The translations under genes were made by a program, and so were the position numbers. The notes beneath the pieces were generated by a model that saw only the letters and a program-made list of their open reading frames with translations, ran no database searches and was not told the DNA's origin. From Hahella chejuensis KCTC 2396 (GTDB lineage Bacteria > Pseudomonadota > Gammaproteobacteria > Pseudomonadales > Oleiphilaceae), in assembly GCF_000012985.1 (NCBI RefSeq), contig NC_007645.1:2944501-3008500 (forward strand): DNA of 64,000 bases. The letters run 5' to 3'. This document shows positions 30,680 through 39,078 of the stretch, piece after piece; position 1 is the stretch's first letter, and the number at the start of each line of letters is the position of its first letter.

Positions 30680-31963
30680 ATGCCAGCAAATACGAATTAC
30701 GCGAACTTAGCCAGCCGGGTATTCAACACTCCCTTGGCGGTCGAACCTGCTTACGCAAAGACCTTCTTTTCTGCGCTGAGTAGTCGCCTGGATATCGTCG
30801 AAATCAAAGCCCCAGACGGTGAGGTGATCTTGGGCGAAAAAATGCGTTCCAAGGCCGCCAGTTATGGACCAAACCGAGCGCGTGAACGCCCATACCAAGT
30901 TGTGGATGGGGTCGCGATCGTGCCTGTGTCGGGCACCTTGGTTCATAAATTCGGCTATCTGCGCCCGACCAGCGGCATGACCGGTTACGACGGTTTGATT
31001 GCACGTATTAACGATGCGGTCGGCGACCCTGAAGTAAGGGGAATATTGCTTGATATGGATTCACCTGGCGGTGAGGTCGCTGGATGCTTTGACACAACGG
31101 CCATGATCGCCGCTTATGCGAAGCAAAAGCCTATCTGGTCGCTTACTTATGACATGGCCTGCAGCGCATGTTTCGCGATCGCAAGCGCCACCAGCCGCCG
31201 ACTGATCACGCAATCAGGCGTCGCCGGTAGCGTGGGCGTGATCATGGCTCACGTCAGCCGGCAGGAAGAGCTTGCGGCCATGGGGCGTAAAGTCACGCTG
31301 ATCTATTCCGGTAAGTACAAGGCAGAGGGCAATCCCTACGAAGACTTGCCGGAGGAAACGCTATCTCGTTTTCAGGCAGAGATGCACACGCTCCGCGAAC
31401 AGTTCGCGGGGATAGTCGCAACCAACACCGGGCTATCGATCGAGGCGGTAATGTCTACCGAGGCCCAAGTATACCGTGGGCAGGCAGCGATCGATGTCGG
31501 CTTTGCGCACGAAATCGTCAACGGTCACGAAGCCGTCGGCATCTTCAGTGAGTACTTGAAAACCACCAACAGTAATAAAGGGGTCGTTTACATGACAACC
31601 GAACAAACGCAACCCGTCGCCGACGTTGCCAAAGAGCGCGCACAAGCTGCTACTGAGGAGCGTGGACGGATTAAATCAATCCTACAAAGCGAGGCCGCCG
31701 CAGAACGTCGCGAGCTGGCCGAATACTTCGCATTTGAAACCAGCATGCCAGCAGATCAAGCGTCAGCGGCGCTCGATAAGGCGCCGAAAACTGCGGCGTC
31801 CGGGAGTGTACCGCAAGGGCTGCTTGATGCAGCGATGGGCAATACTGAGCAGCCGAAAGTTGGCGCGGACACATCAAATCCTACAGGCGACAAGCAGGAC
31901 GAAGCTGCAACCATCCTGTCTGATTTCCGAGCGGCGACAGGTAAAGCCAAGCGCAGCGCGTAA
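30680..31963 (+). CDS. Capsid protease, S49/SppA family (lambda C), with C-terminal scaffold
   Basis: 427 residues. Protease domain about 70-300: ILLDMDSPGGEVAGC, nucleophile Ser162 in DMACSACFAIAS, general-base Lys in YSGKYKAEGNPY (212 or 214). The C-terminal about 120 residues are Glu/Ala-rich scaffold (AQAATEERGRIKSILQSEAA). Processes portal and scaffold in prohead maturation. An internal start at 31592 would give the scaffold alone. Confidence 0.9.
   Translation: MPANTNYANLASRVFNTPLAVEPAYAKTFFSALSSRLDIVEIKAPDGEVILGEKMRSKAASYGPNRARERPYQVVDGVAIVPVSGTLVHKFGYLRPTSGMTGYDGLIARINDAVGDPEVRGILLDMDSPGGEVAGCFDTTAMIAAYAKQKPIWSLTYDMACSACFAIASATSRRLITQSGVAGSVGVIMAHVSRQEELAAMGRKVTLIYSGKYKAEGNPYEDLPEETLSRFQAEMHTLREQFAGIVATNTGLSIEAVMSTEAQVYRGQAAIDVGFAHEIVNGHEAVGIFSEYLKTTNSNKGVVYMTTEQTQPVADVAKERAQAATEERGRIKSILQSEAAAERRELAEYFAFETSMPADQASAALDKAPKTAASGSVPQGLLDAAMGNTEQPKVGADTSNPTGDKQDEAATILSDFRAATGKAKRSA
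31592..31963 (+). CDS. Nested scaffold protein (Nu3-like), in-frame internal start
   Basis: ATG 31592 in the frame of the protease gene, preceded by AAAGGGGTCGTTTAC, gives a 123-residue protein MTTEQTQPVADVAKERAQAA. Lambda makes Nu3 from the same type of internal start in gene C. Support is the ribosome-site-like sequence, the domain border at this place and family precedent. Confidence 0.55.
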   Translation: MTTEQTQPVADVAKERAQAATEERGRIKSILQSEAAAERRELAEYFAFETSMPADQASAALDKAPKTAASGSVPQGLLDAAMGNTEQPKVGADTSNPTGDKQDEAATILSDFRAATGKAKRSA

Positions 31964-32002
31964 CCGTAGCGAATGCAAACCATTAACGAGAGGGCATAGT
32001 AC

Positions 32003-32365
32003 ATGGATCATGCAGGATCAGAGACTGAAGTCTATACACCGGACACCCTGTTGCTTGGCGGACTGGTTTCGACCGCGTCAGGCATCCTTGCAAGCGGTGA
32101 GAATCGGACGCGCGGGACTGTTGTGGGCCGCGTAACGGCAACGGGTGAGCTAAAAATGGCCGCTGCGGCGGCCGGAGACGGCTCTGAGGTGCCTATCGGC
32201 ATCCTGGGTTTTGACGTAGACGCAACTTCCGGTGCCGCAACGTGTGCTTATTACACCGGCGGCGATTTTGATCAAGCGGCTTTGACCTGGGGCGCGGGTT
32301 ATACCGATCTCCAAAAAGCGGCGGCGTTTGATAAAACGCCGATCACATTGAAAACAGCCTATTAA
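32003..32365 (+). CDS. Head decoration protein (lambda D family)
   Basis: 120 residues: VYTPDTLLLGGLVSTASGIL, GTVVGRVTATGELK, PIGILGFDVDATSGAATCAY. Matches gpD in length and motif order. Trimers lock the expanded capsid lattice. Confidence 0.88.
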   Translation: MDHAGSETEVYTPDTLLLGGLVSTASGILASGENRTRGTVVGRVTATGELKMAAAAAGDGSEVPIGILGFDVDATSGAATCAYYTGGDFDQAALTWGAGYTDLQKAAAFDKTPITLKTAY

Positions 32366-32420
32366 CTCGACGGCGGAAGCAACGCTGTCCTGATAGATAA
32401 ACAGTTTTGGAGACAAATTA

Positions 32421-33428
32421 ATGAGCTATGAAACTTCAACGCTCCTTTCGGTAATGCAGGAAATGGACCGGAATATTCCGTTTCTGTTGAGCTTGTTTTT
32501 CACCGAAGAAATAATGTTCGATACGGATGAGATCGACTTCGACGCCATTGATGAAGACGTCCGCATTGCTCCATTCGTCAGCCCTCTTGTAGCTGGGCAG
32601 GTGATGAAAGAGCGCGGATCAACTCTGAAAAAATTCAAGGCAGCCTACATCAAACCTAAAACACCTGTACTGCCAAACCGCCCGTTGAAGCGTCGAGCGG
32701 GAGAGCCTATTGGCGGAACTTTAACGCCAGCCCAACGAATGAACGCCATTCGAGCTGACATTTTAAATAGCCAAATGGATTCAATTGATCGGCGTATGGA
32801 GTGGATGGCGGCTTCTGCTTTGCGTACTGGTCAGATCATTGTATCAGGCGAGAAGTATCCGACATCAGTCGTTGATTTTGGACGCGACCCTAACTTGACG
32901 GTGGATGTATCCGGTGGGGCGGCTGCTTGGGATCAGAGCACGTCCACACCCAAAGAGGATCTGGAAGATATTTTTGCGCTCATGAAAGCGCCGTGCAACT
33001 ACGTGATTGGTGGGCGTGGAGCTATTAACGCGTTTATGAAGCACGCAGACATCAAGGAACTCATGGAAACCCGCCGTGGTAGCTCCACTCAGCTTGAGAC
33101 TGCTCCAACTGTTAATTTGGCTGATTACAAAGGCCGTTTGGGGTCTGCAGGCCCAGAAGTTTGGAGCTATCAAGGCTATTACACAGACGAGAGCGGAACG
33201 CAACAACTGTACATCCCTGACGACGAAATTATCCTGGTTTCAATGGCAGTGGAAGGTGTTCAGGCGTTTGGGGCTATTCTTGACGGTGAGGCGGGATATA
33301 TGCCGGCGCGGTATTTTCCGAAGAACTGGCCTGAAAAAGATCCTCCCCTTGAATATCTCATGACACAAAGCTCTCCTCTGACTGTGCCGAAGCGCATCAA
33401 CGGAACAGCAAAAATCAAAGTACTATAA
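32421..33428 (+). CDS. Major capsid protein (lambda E family)
   Basis: 335 residues, usual size for gpE. IAPFVSPLVAGQVMKERGST, AYIKPKTPVLPNRPLKRRAG and the C-terminal LLTQSSPLTVP-type ending (LMTQSSPLTVPKRINGTAKI) are typical. HK97-like fold expected. Good ribosome site (TTGGAGAC) before ATG. Confidence 0.92.
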   Translation: MSYETSTLLSVMQEMDRNIPFLLSLFFTEEIMFDTDEIDFDAIDEDVRIAPFVSPLVAGQVMKERGSTLKKFKAAYIKPKTPVLPNRPLKRRAGEPIGGTLTPAQRMNAIRADILNSQMDSIDRRMEWMAASALRTGQIIVSGEKYPTSVVDFGRDPNLTVDVSGGAAAWDQSTSTPKEDLEDIFALMKAPCNYVIGGRGAINAFMKHADIKELMETRRGSSTQLETAPTVNLADYKGRLGSAGPEVWSYQGYYTDESGTQQLYIPDDEIILVSMAVEGVQAFGAILDGEAGYMPARYFPKNWPEKDPPLEYLMTQSSPLTVPKRINGTAKIKVL

Positions 33429-33490
33429 GGCGGCTCCCCTCCCTTTCTCGTCGCTGAAATCCTAACCAAACTCAATTATTGGAGAACACT

Positions 33491-33682
33491 ATGGCTGCAA
33501 AAAAGGTCAAGGTGAAGGCTAAGCATCGCATCGTCGACATCGATCAAAAAGGGCGTCATGTAATCCCCGCCGGCACCGAATTTGAGGCGAGCGAAGCGTG
33601 GGTAAGTAAACGCGAGCAGGCTCTGGAACCGGTTGTTCCTAAGCCAGCGGCGCCAGAGGTCAGCGTTGGCGACGACGACTGA
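33491..33682 (+). CDS. Small protein at lambda FI position
   Basis: 63 residues from ATG 33491 (GGAG 6 bases upstream): MAAKKVKVKAKHRIVDIDQK then HVIPAGTEFEASEAW, a small beta domain. Position between E and FII corresponds to lambda FI, but sequence is not clearly FI. Found near head genes of related prophages. Confidence 0.65.
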   Translation: MAAKKVKVKAKHRIVDIDQKGRHVIPAGTEFEASEAWVSKREQALEPVVPKPAAPEVSVGDDD

Positions 33683-33975
33683 TGGGCTTTCCAGACGACG
33701 CCGGCCAAATGATTGCTGATGTCTTTGCGCATCGCGCGGAGCCTGGCGCTCTGGCCGGCGTTGACTGTAACGCCATCGTGAAAGAGGAAGTCGTCGAGTT
33801 GGTCGGCTATGAGTCTATCTCACACGTCCGGGAACAGGTCGCCGAGTTCCTTCTATCCGAAATTACGCCCCGAAAAGGCCAGGCGTTAGTGTTGGAATCT
33901 GGCGGTAGCTATGTTTTGGGCGATGAGGTGCGGAAAAACCGATTCGTGGCGGCATACAGGCTTAAAGAGCAATGA
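33682..33975 (+). CDS. Head-tail joining protein (FII-like)
   Basis: 97 residues following head genes and preceding gpZ, as in lambda. VREQVAEFLLSEITPRKGQA, GDEVRKNRFVAAYRL fits the FII family pattern. Starts on the last base of the upstream stop; overlaps the Z gene by 4 bases. Confidence 0.65.
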   Translation: MGFPDDAGQMIADVFAHRAEPGALAGVDCNAIVKEEVVELVGYESISHVREQVAEFLLSEITPRKGQALVLESGGSYVLGDEVRKNRFVAAYRLKEQ

Positions 33976-34556
33976 AGTTTAAGCTCGATATCAAGGGCGC
34001 TGATACGGCCATCAGGCAGTTAGAGGGGCTCAAGAAAGAAGCCGACCTGATGACTGTGCGGGCTCTGAACAAGGGGCTGTCAAAAGCCGCAACGTTGTCT
34101 AACCGCGAGATCCGGGGCCAAGTTAACCTGAAGCTTAACTACGTCAAAGAGCGTATGACGCTTATTAAGGCAAACCCGGATCGCTTGGCGGCGGAAATCA
34201 AGACGCCGCGCAGGGGAACGCTTATGACGCGTTACCCGCATCGGGTTTTAAAGCGTGGGGTGAAAGTGCGCGTGAAAAAGGGCGCGGCGAAGCTTATTCG
34301 CGGTGGCTTTGTTACAACGCTTAAAGCCGGTAATCGCCGGGTGGAGGCGATCGCAGTAGCGCAGCCAAAACAGGGCGGGCGCTGGCCGCGCTATAAGACG
34401 GGTAACCGGAAAATTAATGTCCGCTATGCGCCGTCAATTTCCCAGGTATACCAGAACGTGAAAGGCAATGTCGGCGAGCAGGTCGATCCCTATATCAGTG
34501 ATCAGATGCAAAAAGAGATCAACCGGTATTTGAGGCAAAGCAGGGGCAGGCGATGA
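33972..34556 (+). CDS. Minor tail protein Z
   Basis: 194 residues, very basic. LTVRALNKGLSKAATLSNRE-type start (MTVRALNKGLSKA) and GGFVTTLKAGNRRV, SISQVYQNVKGNV match the Z family. Tail-tube completion protein. Confidence 0.82.
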   Translation: MKFKLDIKGADTAIRQLEGLKKEADLMTVRALNKGLSKAATLSNREIRGQVNLKLNYVKERMTLIKANPDRLAAEIKTPRRGTLMTRYPHRVLKRGVKVRVKKGAAKLIRGGFVTTLKAGNRRVEAIAVAQPKQGGRWPRYKTGNRKINVRYAPSISQVYQNVKGNVGEQVDPYISDQMQKEINRYLRQSRGRR

Positions 34557-34999
34557 CGGCAGAGGCAATCATAGACGCGATCGTAACTAAGCTTAGCGCT
34601 GTTGTCGCCGGCGGTGAGTATGAAAACACTATCTCTCACGTCGAAGAAGCGCCTTACAACGTCAGCAATGACGACCTCGACGACGGTGTGACGGCGGTGG
34701 TTGCCTATGCCGGGCAGACTATCGCGGATCAATCGCCACACACGCAGCTCGACGAGCTTTCTGTTCTGGTCGAAGCGCACAAACGACTGACCAGCCAGAA
34801 CGCGCAGCGCGAAGCCATGAAGTTAGAGCAGGATATTCGCCGCGCAGTACTCAAAGACAAAAATTACTTAGCAGGACTTGCCAGGATAGACCGAGTTTTC
34901 GCGGAGTCGTCCGGCATTGAATCATCAGACAGCGGCGCCGTGGTAATTGCCATGGTGACATTCAGAATTCCTCATGTGCAGCGGCACAATAGTCTATAA
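34553..34999 (+). CDS. Tail terminator protein (gpU-like)
   Basis: 148 residues between Z and the tube protein as in lambda. LDELSVLVEAHKRLTSQNAQ, REAMKLEQDIRRAVL resembles the U family fold. Caps the tail tube. Assigned mostly by synteny. Confidence 0.65.
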   Translation: MTAEAIIDAIVTKLSAVVAGGEYENTISHVEEAPYNVSNDDLDDGVTAVVAYAGQTIADQSPHTQLDELSVLVEAHKRLTSQNAQREAMKLEQDIRRAVLKDKNYLAGLARIDRVFAESSGIESSDSGAVVIAMVTFRIPHVQRHNSL

Positions 35000-35013
35000 G
35001 CGGAGTATAAACG

Positions 35014-35757
35014 ATGGGTTATAAAGACGAGTCCTATATTGGATCTGGAAAGTTTTGGGTTCGTGAAGCAGGCACGACAGGACCCTTTTACGAGCTGGGC
35101 AACATATCCGCGGCTAACTTCGGTATTGAGTCTGAGTCGCAGTCGCTGCGTAATTATCGTGGCGGTGGTGGCGAGGCTAACAAGTTGGAACGAATTACTG
35201 CGGTAAGCCTTGCTCTGACGTTGCATGACTTTAACAGCGCCAACCTGGCGATGGTGCTTTACGGCGATACCTCTACAGAGGCAAGCGCTGCTGTTGCCGC
35301 CGAGGCAGTGACCGGAAAAGACTCAGGGTTACTGCGAACCGCGTTTATGATCGACGCGACTCAAACCGTGACGGTTACTGATACTGCAGGCCCTACGGTT
35401 TTAGTCGAAGGCACTGACTATACGGTCACTGCCGCCGGTATTGAGGTTATCGAAGGTGGAGGCATTGCTGATGCGACGGCGTTGGAGATTGATTACACCA
35501 AAGCGGCCGCCACTTATGTTGATTCCCTGAAAAACTCCGGCAAAACCTTCGAAATGATCATTGACGGCGTGAACGATGCGCAAAGCGGCCTCCCGTTTAT
35601 CATCGATGTCTGGAAGTTCAAGCCGTCCCCGGCCCAAGAGGTTGGCGTAATCTCTGATGACTTCGCGTCGTTTGATATCTCCGGCTCGGTGTTGATCGAC
35701 TCCAGCAAAACCACTACATCCCAATACTTCCGCCGGACACAGAAAGTAGCGGCGTAA
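35014..35757 (+). CDS. Major tail tube protein (gpV position)
   Basis: 247 residues. GKFWVREAGTTGPFYELGNI, SAANFGIESESQSLRNYRGG start and VLIDSSKTTTSQYFRRTQKV end look like tail tube proteins. Lies between U and G/T equivalents. No Ig-like C-terminal domain as in lambda V. Confidence 0.78.
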   Translation: MGYKDESYIGSGKFWVREAGTTGPFYELGNISAANFGIESESQSLRNYRGGGGEANKLERITAVSLALTLHDFNSANLAMVLYGDTSTEASAAVAAEAVTGKDSGLLRTAFMIDATQTVTVTDTAGPTVLVEGTDYTVTAAGIEVIEGGGIADATALEIDYTKAAATYVDSLKNSGKTFEMIIDGVNDAQSGLPFIIDVWKFKPSPAQEVGVISDDFASFDISGSVLIDSSKTTTSQYFRRTQKVAA

Positions 35758-35772
35758 CACTATCGAGGGCTT

Positions 35773-36090
35773 ATGACCTACTCAGTGACCGTGCGCGAAA
35801 GGGAGATAGCTGTCAGGGAGTTGACTGTCGGTGATATCCGAGAGTGGCTGAAGATGATTGCAAGCTCGAACCAAACGGATCTCGTCGACGGCCTTCTGTT
35901 TCAAGAACAGCAGATGATCACGTCCGAAATTGCGTTCATGACCTCTTTGGACGTCGCCGAGCTTAACCAGTTCACCCCGCGTGAGCTGGTCAAGGTGATT
36001 GATAAGTGTAAAGAGGCCAACCCGCATTTTTTTCAGTTCCGGGCGGCCGTGATCGGCGCGGACGTCCGCACGCAACACCCCAGCGCTTAA
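35773..36090 (+). CDS. Tail assembly chaperone (gpG-like)
   Basis: 105 residues: MTYSVTVREREIAVRELTVG, LVDGLLFQEQQMITSEIAFM, FTPRELVKVIDKCKEANPHF. Precedes the tape measure gene. Contains a T-TTT-TTT slippery heptamer at 36027-36033 that permits a -1 shifted gpGT product. Confidence 0.8.
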   Translation: MTYSVTVREREIAVRELTVGDIREWLKMIASSNQTDLVDGLLFQEQQMITSEIAFMTSLDVAELNQFTPRELVKVIDKCKEANPHFFQFRAAVIGADVRTQHPSA

Positions 36091-36203
36091 TTCAGGATCT
36101 TGAAAACAACATTGTCCGTTTGGCGGCGCTAGGGCATGCCAATGTCCTTACTTATCCATGGTCAATTTATGTGGCCGCTGTAAAGGAGCATTCAAAACAA
36201 TGA
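35773..36203 (+). CDS. gpGT-like -1 frameshift fusion of tail chaperone
   Basis: In frame 0 the codons are CAT TTT TTT CAG, a perfect XXXYYYZ site (36027-36033). After -1 slippage the new frame stays open through the gpG stop: LIQDLENNIVRLAALGHANV, LTYPWSIYVAAVKEHSKQ, with TGA at 36201-36203 overlapping the tape measure ATG (ATGA). The fusion is about 143 residues. The shifted sequence clearly looks like protein. Confidence 0.78.
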
Positions 36204-38551
36204 GTGACGTCAAGCTCCGGCTCGTTGGCGATAACGCTGATTTCAAACGTGAACTAGACGCAGCAACGAAAGCCCTGAGTCAGTCAGTCAACAAGATGGC
36301 TGATGCCGCCGGTAAGGGGTTTGTCCGGATAACTGGTGAGTTTGACTCAATCCCTGGGGCCGCCAAGCGGGCTGCCGGCGGAACGAAAAGCCTGGTGGTG
36401 GCGCTGCGCGGCGTTAGCGATTCCGCAGACAATTTGGCGCGGGTGCGAAGCGACATCGTTGCAATTAACGCCGCGGCAAAGCTTGCGAGTGGCAGCGCTG
36501 ACAGGCTGTCGACGTCCGTGCGAAATGTAAGCGCAAAAGGCCTGACAGTTATTCGTCGCGACATGGAGGGCGTTGCTCTTTCGTCGCAGATTGCGGCCAA
36601 CAAAACCGCCGGACTCATCACTACCTTGGGTGGTATCGCCCTTGGTGGCGGTGGGTTGACGGCTTTGGCTAAAAGCGCGGTATCTGCTGCTGACAACATT
36701 GCAAAAACGTCTCTGAGGCTTGGAATCACAACCGATGAATTGCAGCGTTATCGCTTTGCGGCTGAGCTTTCCGGTGTGGCTACTGCTACTTTTGACCAGG
36801 CATTTCAACGCTTTGGCCGACGTATCGGAGAAGCGGCGCAAGGAACGGGCGAGGCTAAAGACGCACTTAAAGCACTGCAAATCAATGTCACTAACCTTGA
36901 CGGTAGTCTTCGCCCGGTCAATGAAGTCTTTGATGAGGCAATCACTAAGTTAGCGGACGTTGAAGATGTCACCATCCGCAACGCGCTGGCGATGAAGCTT
37001 TTCGATTCCGAGGGGGTCGCGCTGGTGCAAATCGGCGGTAAACTCCAGGAGCTGAAACAAAAAGCAGATGACCTTGGAATCATTATCCCAGAAGAAATCC
37101 TACGCAACGCGGAAAACCTGAACGATCAACTGACCATCGTCAGTAAAACTCTCCAGCTCAAACTTACGGCAGCGGTCATTCGCCTGGCGCCGCAACTCAA
37201 TAAGCTGGCTGATGGCGCCCTGTTTCTCGCGGAGAACTTCGACACGATTGTCGAGGCTGCTGTGGTTATGGCTAAGGTGCTTGTCGGGATCAAGCTGGTG
37301 AGCTTCGCAAATACACTTTATACGGTTGGTGCTGCGTCGATTGTCGCTGCGCGGGGCGTTGGCGCGCTGAACTTGGCGCTGCGCGGGTTGAAAATAGCCA
37401 CTATCGTCGGCGCTCTGTTGGTGGCGTTAGAGGTCATTATCTCCAACTTTATCGACTCGGTTGATACCAGTATGGACGAGATCAACAAGAAGATAGAGCA
37501 GGCGTCGAAGGACATCGCCGAGGCCACACAGGAAGCGGCGGACAGTCAGACGAAAGGGCTGTCAGCGGCAGTTCGCGCCAGGGCCTACTACAACCAGCAG
37601 ATAGACCGTCTGCTGAAAAATGAACTGGCGGCTTTAAATAGCTACCTGGTCCAGCAGAAGAAGATACTTGCCGAGTCGGAAAAGTCGCTTGACCGGTCGG
37701 CCAGCAAGGTGCAGAAAGCCGGCGATGAATTTAGGGCGGCGTTCGACAAGATCCGCAACGCTGGAAAAGACAGCGGCGACCTGAATTTCATCGATTTGTT
37801 TAACCAGATCCGCAAGGCGCAAAAGGAGCTTGATAAGGGCAATTTTGAAAAAGCGATCGAGGAGTCCCTGAAGGCGAAAGACATCGTCGAGCAGATCGCT
37901 GAAGCGGGAGAAACCAGTGGGATCGCCTTAGAAGGCGCACTCAAAAAGGCGCAGGAAGTACAAACCAGCGCCGCCAACAGCTTGTTAACGTCCAACGCCA
38001 AGGCGATCGACCAAGCTAAAAAGGCCGTCCAACAAATCCAGTCGCAGATCAACCTCATCAGCTCCATTACCTTCGACTTCGATGAGGTCGGCAGCCTGGA
38101 AGGCGCGCGCGCGTTGATCGAAGACATAAAGCGGATTGTCCGCGAAAACCCGATTGTCGTGCCCGTGGTGCTCCAGCAGCCTGGCGGGATTGATCTCGAT
38201 GGTGGCGACGTTAACGCGCCTGGCTTTGCGCAAGGCGGCTTTATCAGAGGGCCGGGTACAGCCACGAGCGACAGCATATTGGCGCGCCTGTCTAATGGTG
38301 AGTATGTCATGCCTGCGAATGTGGTCCGGTACTTTGGGCGCGACTTCTTCGACGAATTACGCAGGCGACGCCTGCCGGCTTTTGCGACTGGCGGACTGGT
38401 GCAGACAAAAGCGCCGACGCAATCAGGAAACCCGGTAACGCTTAACCTTGATGGACGCAGCTACAAAATGACCGCGGACAACAACACAACCAAAGATCTG
38501 CGCCGCGCGGTGCAAATCCAAGCGCTAAAAACAGGGCGTAAGCAGACATGA
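36200..38551 (+). CDS. Tail tape measure protein
   Basis: 783 residues from ATG 36200. Starts MSDVKLRLVGDNADFKRELD; long helical body with coiled coils, a membrane-like stretch (LNLALRGLKIATIVGALLVA about 405-425) and the typical end AQGGFIRGPGTATSDSILAR, LSNGEYVMPANVVRYFG. Sets tail length and helps DNA ejection. The moderate size predicts a fairly short tail. Confidence 0.9.
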   Translation: MSDVKLRLVGDNADFKRELDAATKALSQSVNKMADAAGKGFVRITGEFDSIPGAAKRAAGGTKSLVVALRGVSDSADNLARVRSDIVAINAAAKLASGSADRLSTSVRNVSAKGLTVIRRDMEGVALSSQIAANKTAGLITTLGGIALGGGGLTALAKSAVSAADNIAKTSLRLGITTDELQRYRFAAELSGVATATFDQAFQRFGRRIGEAAQGTGEAKDALKALQINVTNLDGSLRPVNEVFDEAITKLADVEDVTIRNALAMKLFDSEGVALVQIGGKLQELKQKADDLGIIIPEEILRNAENLNDQLTIVSKTLQLKLTAAVIRLAPQLNKLADGALFLAENFDTIVEAAVVMAKVLVGIKLVSFANTLYTVGAASIVAARGVGALNLALRGLKIATIVGALLVALEVIISNFIDSVDTSMDEINKKIEQASKDIAEATQEAADSQTKGLSAAVRARAYYNQQIDRLLKNELAALNSYLVQQKKILAESEKSLDRSASKVQKAGDEFRAAFDKIRNAGKDSGDLNFIDLFNQIRKAQKELDKGNFEKAIEESLKAKDIVEQIAEAGETSGIALEGALKKAQEVQTSAANSLLTSNAKAIDQAKKAVQQIQSQINLISSITFDFDEVGSLEGARALIEDIKRIVRENPIVVPVVLQQPGGIDLDGGDVNAPGFAQGGFIRGPGTATSDSILARLSNGEYVMPANVVRYFGRDFFDELRRRRLPAFATGGLVQTKAPTQSGNPVTLNLDGRSYKMTADNNTTKDLRRAVQIQALKTGRKQT

Positions 38552-39078
38552 GTTTGATTATCGACGGAGTTGAGATCCCGATTGATGCACGGTTAGACCT
38601 GAGCGTGAGCTATCAGCGCCTTGAGCGTTCAGCGATGCACCGGATCGGGCCGGCTGCAACAGCGATCAAGCAGACGCTCTGGTCGGGCAAATACCGCGTA
38701 ACTGTCAGTGGGTCGGGATGGTATCCGCCCGGCCTTCAATCCGTGGACTTTTCTGGCGCCGTGTTGCTGGCAAGCATCGCTCCGTTGTCGAAAGTGGGCG
38801 GCGTCGGCGATATCAATATTGGGGCTGATACAGATCGCAGGGGGGAGGCTGATTATACGGCTTATGCGCATGCGATCATGATCGACGGGAACCGGCAGGA
38901 TGCGGAGCTTGCAGTCGCGGTAAATGGCGATTGCACTATCACGCCGGTTGCCGGTGCGTCCTTCTATCAAGTGTTCTGGTTTCCGATTATGAGTTTGATT
39001 TTCGCCGATCCGCCGGCGGAAAACACCGACATGGCAGGCATTACGACGTCATGGGAAATGGTGGGGGAACAGGTGTAA
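38548..39078 (+). CDS. Tail tip protein, 176 aa
   Basis: MSLIIDGVEIPIDARLDLSV, then SGKYRVTVSGSGWYPPGLQS, and MSLIFADPPAENTDMAGITT. Follows the tape measure (ATGA overlap), a place for distal tail proteins, but it does not look like lambda M or L. Role inferred from position only. Confidence 0.6.
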   Translation: MSLIIDGVEIPIDARLDLSVSYQRLERSAMHRIGPAATAIKQTLWSGKYRVTVSGSGWYPPGLQSVDFSGAVLLASIAPLSKVGGVGDINIGADTDRRGEADYTAYAHAIMIDGNRQDAELAVAVNGDCTITPVAGASFYQVFWFPIMSLIFADPPAENTDMAGITTSWEMVGEQV

